A stretch of 64,000 bases of DNA from Limnoperna fortunei (Eukaryota > Mollusca > Bivalvia > Mytilida > Modiolidae): contig OX104122.1 in assembly GCA_944474755.1 (NCBI GenBank), forward strand, positions 19,617,714 to 19,681,713, read 5' to 3'. The notes beneath the pieces were generated by a model, which saw nothing but the letters and a program-made list of their open reading frames with translations, ran no database searches and was not told where the DNA came from. A program made the position numbers and the translations under genes. Below, in pieces: positions 1-11,199 of this stretch. Each line of letters opens with the position of its first letter. The first letter of the stretch is position 1.

Positions 1-640
1 CATAGTACACGAGCTATCTTTTTGTCGTTTCTCTTTTCATCAAATCCAGTTGCTTTCTTAAACTCTGTGGATGATATGACAATCTGAACAATGAAACACG
101 ACCAAATCAGCTATGTTTATAAGAGTTTATCATATTTTCAGTTTTAAATACAAAAACTCTACCAAATTTACGATTTCAACTTCGCGACACTTTAAATTAA
201 CAATTTAAAATCTAACAAATTTACGATTCGACCAAACAAAGATTTCAACATGGCAACTATAAAAAATGAACGAATTTAAAATCTATTATTTGGTAGGACA
301 AATACAAATAGGAAACCTTTAAAAAGCTGTTGTATTTGTCATCTTTCTGTTTCACTTTCGCCGACTTAAAAAAAATTACAACTGCTTTATTGTTTAATTT
401 TAATAAAGTTTATTATTATACTAAAAATGAAAAGCGTTTATATATGAGCTAACTCAACAGATTCCTCTTAAACGATCGATTTTACCAATCAATGAAAACT
501 AAACCTTCATTCGTTATAATTCTAATAAAATGTATTAAAATTATGTCTCGATCATTACATAGCTGTTTTCTATGTGTATGAATTCGTACTCGGTATGTAT
601 AATTCGACAGTTTACTGTGTATACACTGCTTTACATTACG

Positions 641-748
641 CTGACCGACATCTTCGTTAGGCAAGGGTTACGATCCGATACTGTTACCTAAAGATAAGAA
701 GATAAGGGTATCGGATCTTAACCTTTGGCTAGCGAAGATGGTTGACCG
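641..748. repeat. Foldback palindrome, arms ~41 bp, imperfect
   Basis: CTGACCGACATCTTCG at 641 and GATCCGATAC ending at 682 pair with GTATCGGATC at 708 and CGAAGATGGTTGACCG ending near 748. A few mismatches in the arms, a loop of about 25 bases. Likely a short inverted-repeat mobile element remnant. Confidence 0.75.
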
Positions 749-1026
749 ATTAAATAATGAAATACATATTTGAGTTAAATAATTCTTTTTTATGACATCC
801 CTTTACGCGCATGTGTAAATGACGTAAAACGAGGACATACTAGTAATACCAAATTACTTTTGCCCAGTCTTGTTAATTATATTTGGAACACAATACTTTA
901 TTGGAAAATATTGTCAGGAATCAACATAAATATTGAGAAATCTTGATAGATTGATGACTATTTTCCAACCAGCAGCTATCCTCAGAACTAGAACAAGGAA
1001 CCATAGAACTGAGTTTGTTTCCTTTA

Positions 1027-1505
1027 TTAGGTTTTACGCCACTTTCAAGAATGGTTCAGCCATATCATGGTAGACATTTTAATGTTGAGTGCAGAGCTGC
1101 TAAAATGAATATTTATGAAAACAAAATATATAAATAATTAATTAAGTAAATCTTACTTTAAACAAAACTGAACCATATTGAAGATTCGTGTATTTATAGT
1201 TAGATTAACCAGGATCTCTGTCCACCCGTGAAAACTTCTGACCTTCGGCAGGAAAGCAGTCTAGGTTATTTTAGGTTTTAGTCAACCGGACCATGCCCGA
1301 AGTACGGTTCAAACACCTAACCATAAACCACGACCCTGTCACCAGTATAAACCCTGACGTTTGTCAAAAAATAGTCATTTCTTTAAGGCGAGCGCACGTT
1401 CCGCGAAGCATGGCTCAATCTAATAATCAGATTACTGACACAAAAGTGTTCAATAGCAGATGGTTAGGTAGGTGAACAATTTAGACCAATCGGCCACTTA
1501 GGCCC
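1027..1505 (-). repeat. tRNA-headed SINE, old copy split by extra sequence
   Basis: In minus orientation the 3' body (TTACGCCACTTTCAAGAATG, CATATCATGG) comes first on the plus strand, then CTGACCTTCGGCAGGAA and the tRNA-like head ending CCAATCGGCCACTTAGGCCC. About 115 extra bases lie between body parts (1094-1210). The frame 1293-1475 lies inside it and is not a gene. Confidence 0.62.
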
Positions 1506-3535
1506 TTAATCGATTGAAGAATAGATCGCCAGAGAATATATAGTCCTTTATCACGTGATGTGTCTAATTGAAAACAGTCTGTAAAATAGATTTTGCTTTA
1601 ATATAGTGTAACAATAAATAATTATTGTAATAATTTATTTTAAAACGCCAAAAAATAACACATATTCAAAAATTACCTTTCGTTTATTAAAGTAACAATA
1701 TTTTTGCATGTGTACAAAATGAAAAAAACAATTTTGAAAACAGTAAAAAAGGAATAGAGAAATAATTAAAGTTGGTGTCCACCATAGCGTGTTGGTAAGT
1801 TCCTCAATTCGTATTAGGCGGACTCCTTACAATCACTTAGAGATAAAAAAAAGACAAGAAGCTAGTTAAGTCCTTTAATCTCTCTCAAAACATTCCTCAA
1901 ACTGCTGACTTGATGCATCTCATGTATCCAAAAGAGCTTGTGACACTCAGGACACTAATAGGTCTCGTTTATATTTAAATTAATATCTCGAAATCAACAC
2001 TAAATGTTAATAAGACTCTTTACGTAACTCTGCGACAAACATTATGACTTCAAATTTCCAATCGACAACTTCACCTTTCTCTCTGCAGCAACATTTATTA
2101 GCACGGAGTTATTGTTTCTTAACTGATACATGTATGTTATTCCAGAGATTGTTGGAAATACCACAACATCCTTGATCGAGCTACTTTGTTAACGCGGAAA
2201 CTTTAGACTCCGTGTTTTTATTGCTCACATGTTGTTGTCTAAGAAAATGTATACAATACATCATTTACATGAAGACATATATCGCGATATCTGTATCTCA
2301 AATGAGTACAGATGTAGGTTTTTCGTAAAGTTTGAGCGACCAGTATAGGACTTAACTTACTCTGGATGGTTTGCCAGGATACGACAATTGTGTGCAATAG
2401 CTCATTCCCATCTTTTAGAGTTCATGTCGCTGGCTTTTGTTTGTGTGTTTTGTTCAGTGTTTGTTGTTGTGTTCTTTAGTGTTTTTGTACTTTAGAGATT
2501 GCTTTGCCCATGTTGTATTTCTAAAAAAACCAACACTGTAAAGCTTATTATTTTTGTTCTTAAGTATCAATCAAGTTTTTTGTTCTTTACTAAATTGTGT
2601 CTATATCATTTGCTTTTTGTATAATTTTTTCGAGTGTGAAATAAATATATTGACGATAAGAGAAATAACGCCTTTATGATTGCGCCAATGGTCTTCCTTA
2701 GAAAATGTCTTATTTACGTGTCTTTCATAATTACAATGTACTTTCTCAAAAACACAATAAATTTTCAGCAGACCTCAGAAACTGTAATCCAAAGCAGTGG
2801 GAGTATAACACCGCCATGCTAAAATGAGTAATTTACAGCGGACAGTAATTGGAATCACATCGCCACCTATGACCTTAACGTGCCTAGCGAACATAAACAA
2901 TCAGAATTAGCCGAAGGCGTTGATTGGTAAGGAATACATTTTCCTGTATGCTTCTTCGGCTTTTGGTCGCCGCATGACATCTATTTGTCTGCAAAACAAC
3001 AATTTTCTATGAAATAACGATTTATTGAAGGTCGAATGTATCAAATTTAGATTATTAACTTCTCATTCTTGAACTAACACTTGAGAATTTTTATAGCAAA
3101 TCTAAACCATAAAAGTTTTAAACAACTTAGTGTTTAAACTAAAAAGTAAGCAGAAAAATTCTCTCTTTTGTTATCGAAGTAGATATGTTAAGGAGTTTAA
3201 CACCGTTAAATTGTGCCCTTGCGTATACCAGTACTTTTTACACATATACGTTATAGGGAAGTAGCTATTGTTGGTGACATGCACTCCTAAGTAACCCCGG
3301 AAAAAATCTTCATACAAAGGCGTCGGTAGATTGTACAACAGTCAATAAGCGTCGGATCAGAACACTTTAAATCAAAGGTCCCGTCTTTAATAGATAACAG
3401 CCAAAGATCATATGTACTACTTTATCAATAGTCCATAGTATGTTACATATAAAAGCTTTGATAATTAATAGTGGACCCGATTTTCATGCTCCGTTCTAGC
3501 TAGTAGATACCAAATTAATTATTCTACCTCTACGC

Positions 3536-3918
3536 TTGAAGCCCAGCGCGTCCCCGGTGGCGCATAGTAGGGGAGACCCTCTCCGTGGGGGGGGATGTGG
3601 TTGTCAGGGCATAATACGGAAAGCCTGGCCCGGATCATAGTGGGTAACATGTTTGCAGAGTGCCACGCTCCTTGCACGATAGAGATCCCTTTTGTAGATT
3701 TCGATAAAGGTAGGCTCATTGTAGCCGCTACAAAAGGCTAAATTTTCCGACCTACCCAATACTCCGTGTTTTTCCAGTGGTCGTTAAAATTTTGTTCCCT
3801 GTGTGCTACCAACCCCTTTTTCAATTGATGTATTGTTTGTTAACTTGTTCCCGTCCTAAATATAGCTGAAATACTGCTCGCTGGACGTAAAGCAAACATC
3901 CAATCAATCAATCTACGC
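3536..3918 (+). repeat. GCGCGTCC-family SINE-like repeat, near full length
   Basis: Runs from CCCAGCGCGTCCCC through GGTAACATGTTTGCAGAG, CTTGCACGAT, TGTAGCCGCTACAAAAGG and CTTGTTCCCGTCCTAAATA to the tail TAGCTGAAATACTGCTC and CAATCAATCAATC. No coding potential: the antisense frame at 3519-3719 is a shadow. Best preserved reference copy in the window, with the one at 6765-7152. Confidence 0.82.
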
Positions 3919-3934
3919 TTGAAAAAATGTGGGG

Positions 3935-4035
3935 TAAATAGTGATTTGGATGTCCGTCCGTCCATTACATTATCTCTTTTTCGCTACTACACCTACACCA
4001 CTAAATGGAAGTGGATTAAACAGAATCTTTGTCAT
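3935..4035 (+). repeat. Fragment related to the GGGTATATAGG repeat
   Basis: GTCCGTCCGTCCATTAC, CACCTACACCACTAAATGG and AACAGAATCTTTGTCA match 56126-56240 in order. Confidence 0.5.
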
Positions 4036-4137
4036 TCAGTGCCATTGTGCACTTTAAGCAGAATGATATTTGTGGTTGCTCTTAGCAAAACATGGACTTT
4101 CTGTGACATAAGGGGGTGGGTATCAAGTAATAATGTT

Positions 4138-4393
4138 TGCTTTAACGACGTTTACCACCACTATCAGCAATTTTCAGCTTTATCATGTCGTCTAGTTTTT
4201 ACTGCGGAGTAAGCCAGAGTACCCGGAGAAAAAACCCGAACCTTCATTAGGAAAACTTGCAATCCTTGTCAATTAAGATAAGAGTCAAGTACTCTGCTCG
4301 CAGTGAGACTCGAACTCCCAACCTCCGTGTTGACAGACCGCGCAATCAAAAGCAGACGAACTACCTTAACCACTAGGCCACCGAGGCCACGCT
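4138..4393 (-). repeat. tRNA-headed SINE, well preserved
   Basis: On the minus strand: GGCCTCGGTGGCCTAGTGG (A-box region GGCCTAGTGGTTAAGG), GGGAGTTCGAGTCTCAC (B box), then AATTGACAAGGATTGCAAG, TTCTCCGGGTACTCTGGC and the tail AAGCTGAAAATTGCTG. The head resembles a tRNA with a long variable arm and supplies an RNA polymerase III promoter; the body is unrelated to tRNA. A canonical example for the window. Confidence 0.85.
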
Positions 4394-4792
4394 TTCAAGT
4401 AATATGCACTGCTCATAATTTTTCCTGGTTTATTATTTGTTCTGAGTAAGGCGGAAGTATTGCTTGATGGACGACAATAAAACTTCACAACATAAAAACC
4501 ACAACTTTATTACACGACATAAAATATGACACGACTTTAGTAATTACACATTTTGTCTTTCTATTGTATTGCTCTTAGTATCTTAAATAAACATTCGGTA
4601 AATATACATCCACCACGCGTTTAAATGTAACAGGAATGAAAACTATACTGAAAACTGATTTTTCAGGAAATAATTGGTATCTTCCTGATGTAAACAGGAT
4701 TTATTACTAGAAGTACAGAGTACGTCAGAAAATTTCGGAGGTGGCGTAATCTGGAATTGTAAATAAGAAAGAAGAGATTGTTTTGTTTAATG

Positions 4793-5104
4793 CCACTTTC
4801 AAGCTATATACAGTAATGGTGTTCAGTTTAACGGGGTAGACATTATGCCTGAATAAACAGGTAGAGGTGCTGACCTTCGTCAGGACAACTAGCTATCATT
4901 GTCAATTATTGTTGCCGTAAAGCTAAAACACGCAACGAAAACCTCCCACATGCGGTAGGAAAACTGGCACCACCTTATCCATCCTTGTCAATTGGAGTTG
5001 AGTACACCGTGCCTGCAGTGAGACTCGAACCCGGAACTTCAGTGTTGACAGACCACGTGATCAATAGTAGATTAACTACCTTAACCATTTGACCACCGAA
5101 GCCG
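4793..5104 (-). repeat. tRNA-headed SINE, head plus a duplicated 3' part
   Basis: Head on the minus strand: GGCTTCGGTGGTCAAATGG, B box CGGGTTCGAGTCTCAC, then GACAAGGATGGATAAGG. After it, body blocks occur twice (near 4918-4970 and 4793-4907), suggesting one copy inserted into or fused with the 3' part of another. Confidence 0.75.
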
Positions 5105-5914
5105 CGTCCCTTCACTAATTAGAAATTGCGGAAAATTTCTGACGATCGTGTCCCAGGTAGCGGGTGCGAAATGCCATGCCAAGTTATTAACCGCTTACGG
5201 TATAAAGAATATTTAGTCAGGAGCCCAGACTACTTGCAATTCTAGCTGTTTCTAATGCTCATTTCAAATATTTTGTTTTTGACAATGAACAAATATTGTA
5301 TCAATATTTATATTCAACAACGATTTATTGGTATAACACGCTTATTTTTTAATAAATTGTATAGAGGGTGATAATATTTATTGAATACCCATTAATATGG
5401 TCGCTGTTACTGACAATATAAATATAGTAAATTAAATGCATGTATATATCTGTATATATATTAAATACAGACAGTACATACGTCCTTTGTCAATGAAACC
5501 GATTCTTCTCACATGAAAGAAATATATATGGTAATCTTTTGATATTTCAATTGCAAGACGTTTGGACAAATTACTTTTTATCAAAAAGCCCTGGCGCGCG
5601 CAAGGTCATTTATCATCATAAAAACCCTTCCTGAATAAATGTTTCCTGACATGTCTATGACATGTGACGATTTTAGGATGAAACGAAATTAAAATTTGTT
5701 CCGGTTGATAAAGAGATAACAAGTATTTATGTTTGTCATGCGGTGATTTCTAAATGGAAAAATATTAAAAATTAGTTTTAATCGATAAATGGCTGTAAGA
5801 ACGCACCTACACATTTCCAACATATATTTTACTAAAAATGTTCCGTTCATTTGGTTTTGTTTATAAGTTTCAGATAGGATGGGAAAACAACCGACATTCG
5901 TTAGGAAAACGGAC

Positions 5915-6300
5915 AATCCCAAATAAATATACCCCCGCAAACTTGTTTTTTTAGGGGGGTATATAGGAATCACCTTGTCTCTCTGTCCGTCTGTACACAT
6001 CCCTTGTAAGCGCTTCTCCCAACCGCTTGACAGATTTTGATGAAACTTTACATGTAGATGTGCATGAAGAATTTTCGTCGCTGTCGGATATTATTCAGAT
6101 AATTGGACTTAGACTTTTTAAATATAGTATTCAGTATGAGACATCATAACCACAACTCCTCCTAAACCGTTTGACAGATTTTGAAAAAACTTAACATGAA
6201 GGAAGTACATTATATGTAGATGTACATAAGAGTTATCGTTGCTGTCGGATATTATTCAGGGGAGGTAATTAGACTTGAAGCGAAGCGGGGGGTATCTGTC
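5915..6300 (+). repeat. GGGGTAT-flanked repeat with two ~165-bp internal units
   Basis: CCGCTTGACAGATTTTGATG and GTTTGACAGATTTTGAAAAA start two related units, each ending with GCTGTCGGATATTATTCAG (near 6102 and 6257). The edges show TACCCCCGC on the left and GCGGGGGGTATCTGTCC on the right. The antisense frame 5689-6000 overlaps it and is unlikely to be coding. Confidence 0.6.
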
Positions 6301-6764
6301 CACACATGTTAATGTTGGAGTCTGACAACAACTGAAACCATCAGTATCTTCACACCAGTAATTATAAGAAGACGGCTTACTACCTATTCTATTTGGTTAT
6401 TCGTTCCGCCATTAATTTAACGTGTTTATACATCTTGAAATAGATAAGTGCAGAAAAAAAGTAGTCTATATAAATGAATGGTTGGAAAGGTTAAATTCAA
6501 ACGTCTGACGAAAAATATTTCAGACATTCAGGAAAATGCAGATGTTTAGACCATCTATGAATTTAGGAATGTATAAAACGTCTCAATCAGCCCTTTATTT
6601 TGTCAATGAAATTCAAATGAAAATATGAATGGATACATTTAACGGGCGTTCTATTGGTTTCTTTTCTTTTTTTGTTTGTTAGAACACTTGGTGCTTTCCT
6701 ACGAAATCACAGTTATAAAGCCTTTGTCGGACGATGTTTGTTGTTAATTCAGCACTCGACTGCC

Positions 6765-7152
6765 CTTGTGGCAATACTGGGAGGGTTCCCAGTGCTCGAC
6801 CCATAGAGCAACCCAGCGCGTCCCCTTGTGGCGTATAGGTGAGACCTTCTATTTGGGGGAGGGCGTGGTCAGGTCATAATACGGAAAGGCTGGCCACACT
6901 CCTTGCACGATACAGACCCCCTTTTGCAGATTTCGATAAAGAGTAAGCTCATTGTAGCCGCTACAAAAGGCTCAATTTTTCTACCCTACCCAATACTCCA
7001 TACTTTTCTAGTGCCAGGCAAAATTTTGTTCCATGTGTCCCATCTCGCCCTTGTTTTCCGTTGATTTATTTTTTTTGGTAATTTGTTCTCCTTTGTACAT
7101 TGCTGAAATACCGCTCACTTGGAGTAAAACAAAAGCATACAATCAATCAATT
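6765..7152 (+). repeat. GCGCGTCC-family SINE-like repeat, full length with 5' head
   Basis: Includes the extra 5' head (ACTGGGAGGGTTCCCAGTGC, CGACCCATAGAGC) missing from some copies, then the standard body and the tail CAATCAATCAATTA. The frame starting at 7100 overlaps the tail and is not a gene. Confidence 0.82.
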
Positions 7153-7811
7153 AACTTACGACTGTCCTAGAGCACAAATTGGCAAAAGAAACACCCTATT
7201 TCTACACAACGGGATCTCAATTCTGTACGAGAGGGTCTGTTTCAATTTTTATGCAGCAATAACCACATTGTATTTTGGCCCTGTCTTAATAGACACATCA
7301 CTGTTTTAAAGAAAGACGACTGATTTGTATTATACAAGCAGAAGAAATGAACAAATACAATTAATATAATTTCATTATTCATTCTGCTTTGAAATATCGT
7401 GTGTAAAATATAGATAAAAACAAATTAAAGGGTCGACGACATTTATATTAAAATGTGTTAATTGCAACATGAAGAAACTAATAACTGACTATCTACGGAA
7501 TAATTGTTCAGTTAATGAAATGACAAACGTTCTGTTCATTAATATTTGTTTGTTGTAATTTTCATATGATAATACAAATGTTATTTGACAGCTTGACAGT
7601 ATTTTTGAGGTTTAAAATTACTGCTGAGATAATCCGCTTCAGATGTTGACAAATATTTCTAAATAAGATAGCAGATGTTGCCGGAAACTTAAACTTAGAT
7701 TAAGCAGCATTTTAATATAAATGGAAGACTGTTGTGAATTGGTACAGGTACTCAATGTATTAGGTGAATACTTCAGTTGAAGATAAGTTTTAGAAGTTCA
7801 GAACCTTTCCA

Positions 7812-8092
7812 TGGGACTATACTGGCAAGGTTTCCATTCTCAGTACTCGACCTGAACCAGGCCGCGGACTGTATTCAGTGACTTATCTGGAGAGTGGCAA
7901 GTTCATTAAAGCCGATACAAAAGCCTAATTCCTGCATTTACCGATGAATTTTTTACTTCCAAATGTTAGTCAACATTTTTGTTCAATGCTCCACCCATTT
8001 TTCTGTTTCTTTATTGTTTGTTAACGTGTTCGCGTCCTGAATGTAGCTGCAACATTGCTCACTGGACGTTAAGTACAATCGATCAATCAATC
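7812..8092 (+). repeat. GCGCGTCC-family SINE-like repeat with internal deletion
   Basis: Head (ACTGGCAAGGTTTCC, CAGTACTCGACC) and tail (GTAGCTGCAACATTGCTCAC, GATCAATCAATC) are clear; most of the middle is missing or diverged. Confidence 0.7.
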
Positions 8093-9350
8093 ACTTTTAT
8101 CAAAGTAGTTATGTAATTTACTTCTTTTTTTATGAACTTTTCTTTTTATTTTACCGCCAGAAAGGTATAATCGATATGATTTATATAAGTAGTTTCAATG
8201 ACGGTCAACTTGGCTCGAACATTATATCAGACAACCTATTGATTAAAACACCTTTACAGTCTAGAAACCTATATCTATATAATGGATGGTCATGAATGCC
8301 TTATAATTAGACTAAAATGTCTTTGAAGGTCTCCAAGAGATCACATTACGGTGTAAGTTAAATTTGTCTTTTCATATTGCTTCAACGTGTTGCCAAGGAA
8401 ACCATTTAACATAAAAAAAATAATTGTACTAAATTTATGCGATTCTTACAAAGACATATTATGCTATGTGGGACCTGTGAGATATTGAAGCCGGATGTTT
8501 TGTCTTTTAAAATTAATAAACTAGTAGCTGAAATGTTGTTTCATTGACGCTAAGTAGTCACACCTCGGCGCTGACAAGAATATCATTGATCCAGTGTATA
8601 GTCTTGTCTGAATTTACTGCCCTGAAATTTCAAGTAACTTAAATTCTAAAGTGTTTCTATTCACAAGGTTAATATTGCCTCAGCTGGATTTGGCAAAACG
8701 TTTTGGAATTTGTATGATAAAAGCTATACATCTGAATCATTTATACATCTGAATCATTTTCTTTTATACATTTTGGGAGTTGAGCGCCACTGTAGTTTCT
8801 TGATCAGTATTTTTTAAAACCTTGGCATCTTTGATGACATTTACTTAACTGACGAAAGCTTTTACAAGATCCCCTACATAAGATATAAAAAGGGTATTAA
8901 AACAAACATAGACACTCGGTGAAAATTCCCCAGGACATTGTTAGCTCATTAATAAATAATAATAAGTATCTTCGATATATCTTTTAAAGATTTTTTTTTC
9001 AAATGTGCCACATATATTGTTTCCCAAGTAAAAAAGAAACATCCAGTACAAGCGTCTATATATAGTAATTTTCTACATATTATTTAAATTCATATAATCA
9101 AATAAACTCCTGATGGTGGAGTTCGATTACCAGTGACCTCTTTGGGCCATCATTTATACTACAAAGCTACCCAGAACAAAATGTCGCTAAAATATAATGT
9201 ATAGTGTAGAGAGATTTTCAGCAATGAATCAGAATTCATTCTAAAGAAAAACATTGTCCGTAAACGTCTCGACAATTTTGGTGTAGTATTTGATGAGGCT
9301 GGTTGTATGGAAGCCCGTACGTTCCACGGAAAAAATCATTTATAACTTGT

Positions 9351-9460
9351 GCGCACGAGTTACAAACTTGAGCGCACAAGTTTCAAATCTTGTGCGCAGA
9401 TATTCCTAACTTGAGCCCACGAGTTTCAAATCTTGTGGCACGAGTTACTAAATTGTGTTT
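9351..9460. repeat. Subterminal array of ~22-bp GTGCGCAC-type repeats, left side
   Basis: About five units alternate between forms like CTTGTGCGCACGAGTTAC and CTTGAGCGCACAAGTTTC, each containing a short GCGCAC palindrome-like core. The same units occur at 14464-14530 and 14789-14815 near the other end of the composite element, which is why I treat them as subterminal repeats, the kind that transposases of foldback-like elements bind. Confidence 0.7.
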
Positions 9461-9479
9461 ATAATCTCAATAACCCAGT

Positions 9480-10150
9480 TTTTGACCTTTTAAGGGACAT
9501 ATACCCATAAAACTGGTCATCTGACGACTTCGACCCAATGTAGTCATTGGTATAGCTACTTGAGCTGAACATTAAGCTTTTCTATATCTGCACTATTTTT
9601 CATCTAATATGGCAAAGACATAAAAAACCATGAGTTTTAACCTTAATAAACCATAAACCCTATAGGGAGTCATCTGACAACTTAGACCCAAATAGAGACT
9701 TGAAGAGCTTAACGAGTTGAAGGTTTAAGAAAGCAGCAGCTTTTCTCTATCTTTAATAGTTTTCATTATATAGGACAAAAATATGAAAAACTAATTTGTT
9801 ACCTTCAAAGTGCCATAACTACTAAAAGAGCTCATCTGGCAACTTCGCCCAAATGAAGACTTATGTAGAACTTTTTATTTTGGAGAGCCTAGTATACATC
9901 ATATTTTCTCTATCTGTTATAGTTTCTGAGTTATAATCCATTTTAGGTGAATTTACTCTATGTTCTATTTTTTGTAACAGAGGCCATGTTTTCATTCGAT
10001 CGATTCAAAATGAAAAAAAGTTTGTTTGTTGCCAACATGTCATATATCATTCCTGCCAAACTTTAGTCAAATTGGTTCAGTGGTTTAAGAGCAGAATATT
10101 TTTGAAATTATTTACGGACGACGACGGACGCATATTGATGGTATAAGCTC
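9480..10150. repeat. Diverged ~150-bp tandem array, 3 units plus tail
   Basis: Units begin near 9506, 9652 and 9814. Each carries CATAA, then TCATCTG(A/G)C(G/A)ACTT, CCCAA and a later TTTTCT(A/C)TATCT block, so the period is 146-162 bp. A tail follows with GGACGACGACGGACGC and AGCTCACATGACC, a combination I recognise loosely as common in mollusc intergenic repeats. No reading frame of note. It lies inside the outer foldback element. Confidence 0.6.
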
Positions 10151-10196
10151 ACATGACCATTTACGGAATCATAGCGATTTAAAAAAACGTGCGCAC

Positions 10197-10896
10197 TGTT
10201 ACATGTTGGATGGTTGGTTGGGCATCATGGATGACTTCAATTATAGTAAACGTTACCGTGTCTGTCCGACGGGTTTTTACTTGACAAAATTGAAAACTGC
10301 TACCGCATTTGGTCGAGTTTATGGTCCTTTTATAAATCTCATATTACACTTTTTGAAATCAATAATTATTCTCCACAGTGAATCGGCGTTTTGATATGCG
10401 GCTGAATTTTCATTTTGATATTTTTTGTTTCTAAAGAGGTCTAATGTTGTGTACAAACGTTCGTCTGCTTTTGTAACGTACAATGGTATTCGGACAAACC
10501 GCGAGACCTTTCCCGCTTCGACTGCAGACGACATTACCCGAAGGGTATCGAATAGACAACAATGGAATTTTCATAACGTACACTTCCGTTCAAAACAAGG
10601 TCAAAATTTAGTACGGAAAATTGCATTTCAGAACGCCGATTAACTAGAAAATAATTGTTCATTTCAAAAAGTGTAATCTGAGATCTACAGAAGGATCATA
10701 AACTCAACCAAACGCGGTAGCAGTTTTCCATTTTGTCAGGCAAACACCCGTAGGAAAGACACGGTAAAGTTTACTTAAGTCGATGGCTTACTACATTCAA
10801 TCAGACATAGACATTTTTATTTTTTATCATTGAGGGAGACAACGCCAACAACAAGGGTTATAGTAAAACAGAACTACAAAATTAGATCATGTTACA
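10197..10896 (-). repeat. 3' LTR, interrupted by a 531-bp insertion
   Basis: The LTR parts 10197-10244 and 10776-10896 together equal the length and sequence of the 5' LTR; the shared blocks are ATGGATGACTTC, then AGTCGATGGCT, AGACATTTTTA and AAATTAGATCATGTTACA. The gap is an inverted-repeat element. Confidence 0.88.
10245..10775. mobile_element. 531-bp non-autonomous DNA element with ~155-bp inverted repeats
   Basis: The left end AGTAAACGTTACCGTGTCT and the inverted right end AGTAAACTTTACCGTGTCT open arms that pair over about 155 bp (10245-10400 with 10620-10775), sharing blocks such as AAAACTGCTACCGC and TTACACTTTTTGAAAT. The centre shows no transposase. The open frames within it (for example 10425-10643) read through the arms and are not credible genes. 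The flanking target duplication is unclear: ATTAT on the left and TTAAG on the right allow a TA or TTA duplication. It interrupts an LTR, so it is younger than that insertion. Confidence 0.8.
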
Positions 10897-10909
10897 TCCC
10901 CCTCTTTTG
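10897..10909 (-). other. Polypurine tract before the 3' LTR
   Basis: Minus-strand AAAAGAGGGGGA ends one base before the 3' LTR begins. This is the expected plus-strand DNA primer and fixes the element's orientation. Confidence 0.8.
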
Positions 10910-11199
10910 AAAAAAACTAAACTGTTCCCCCATTAACAAACTCCTATCCATATGTGTATATAATGTTAATTTCAGATTATAAATTGAACAATGTTATCTA
11001 CCCATTTAACTAAAAAAAGTCAGTAAAATGAATCTTACAATTTCACATAGATACAACAATTTTAGGCTTGACAGTGCGACCTGATCTTGTAACATATTGT
11101 TTTTGTGGTGATTGCATGGCAGGTGCACTTGGTTTAGATCAATTTCTTAAAATCAGCTGGAGCTGGGAGAGAATCGGAAACATTTTCAGTATTTGTTTT

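Larger units (their letters stand above)
1..3535. other. No gene seen outside the foldback and SINE copy
   Basis: AT-rich DNA. The frame 664-482 (60 codons, minus) overlaps the foldback arm. Around 2440-2620 a T- and G-rich stretch (GTTTGTTGTTGTG) has no clear period. Confidence 0.6.
5105..9304. other. Repeat-studded intergenic DNA
   Basis: Outside the annotated repeats only short local duplications appear, for example TATACATCTGAATCATT twice in tandem at 8725-8755. A TA-rich run (TATATCTGTATATATATT) lies at about 5446. Confidence 0.6.

Noticed and set aside
4210..4393. tRNA gene on the minus strand
   Set aside because: A and B boxes are present, but the sequence runs into a SINE body and recurs with it elsewhere. 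It is a SINE head, not a functional tRNA gene.
10319..10643. Two opposing 71-72 codon frames
   Set aside because: They lie across the arms and centre of a non-autonomous inverted-repeat element and mirror one another because of its symmetry.
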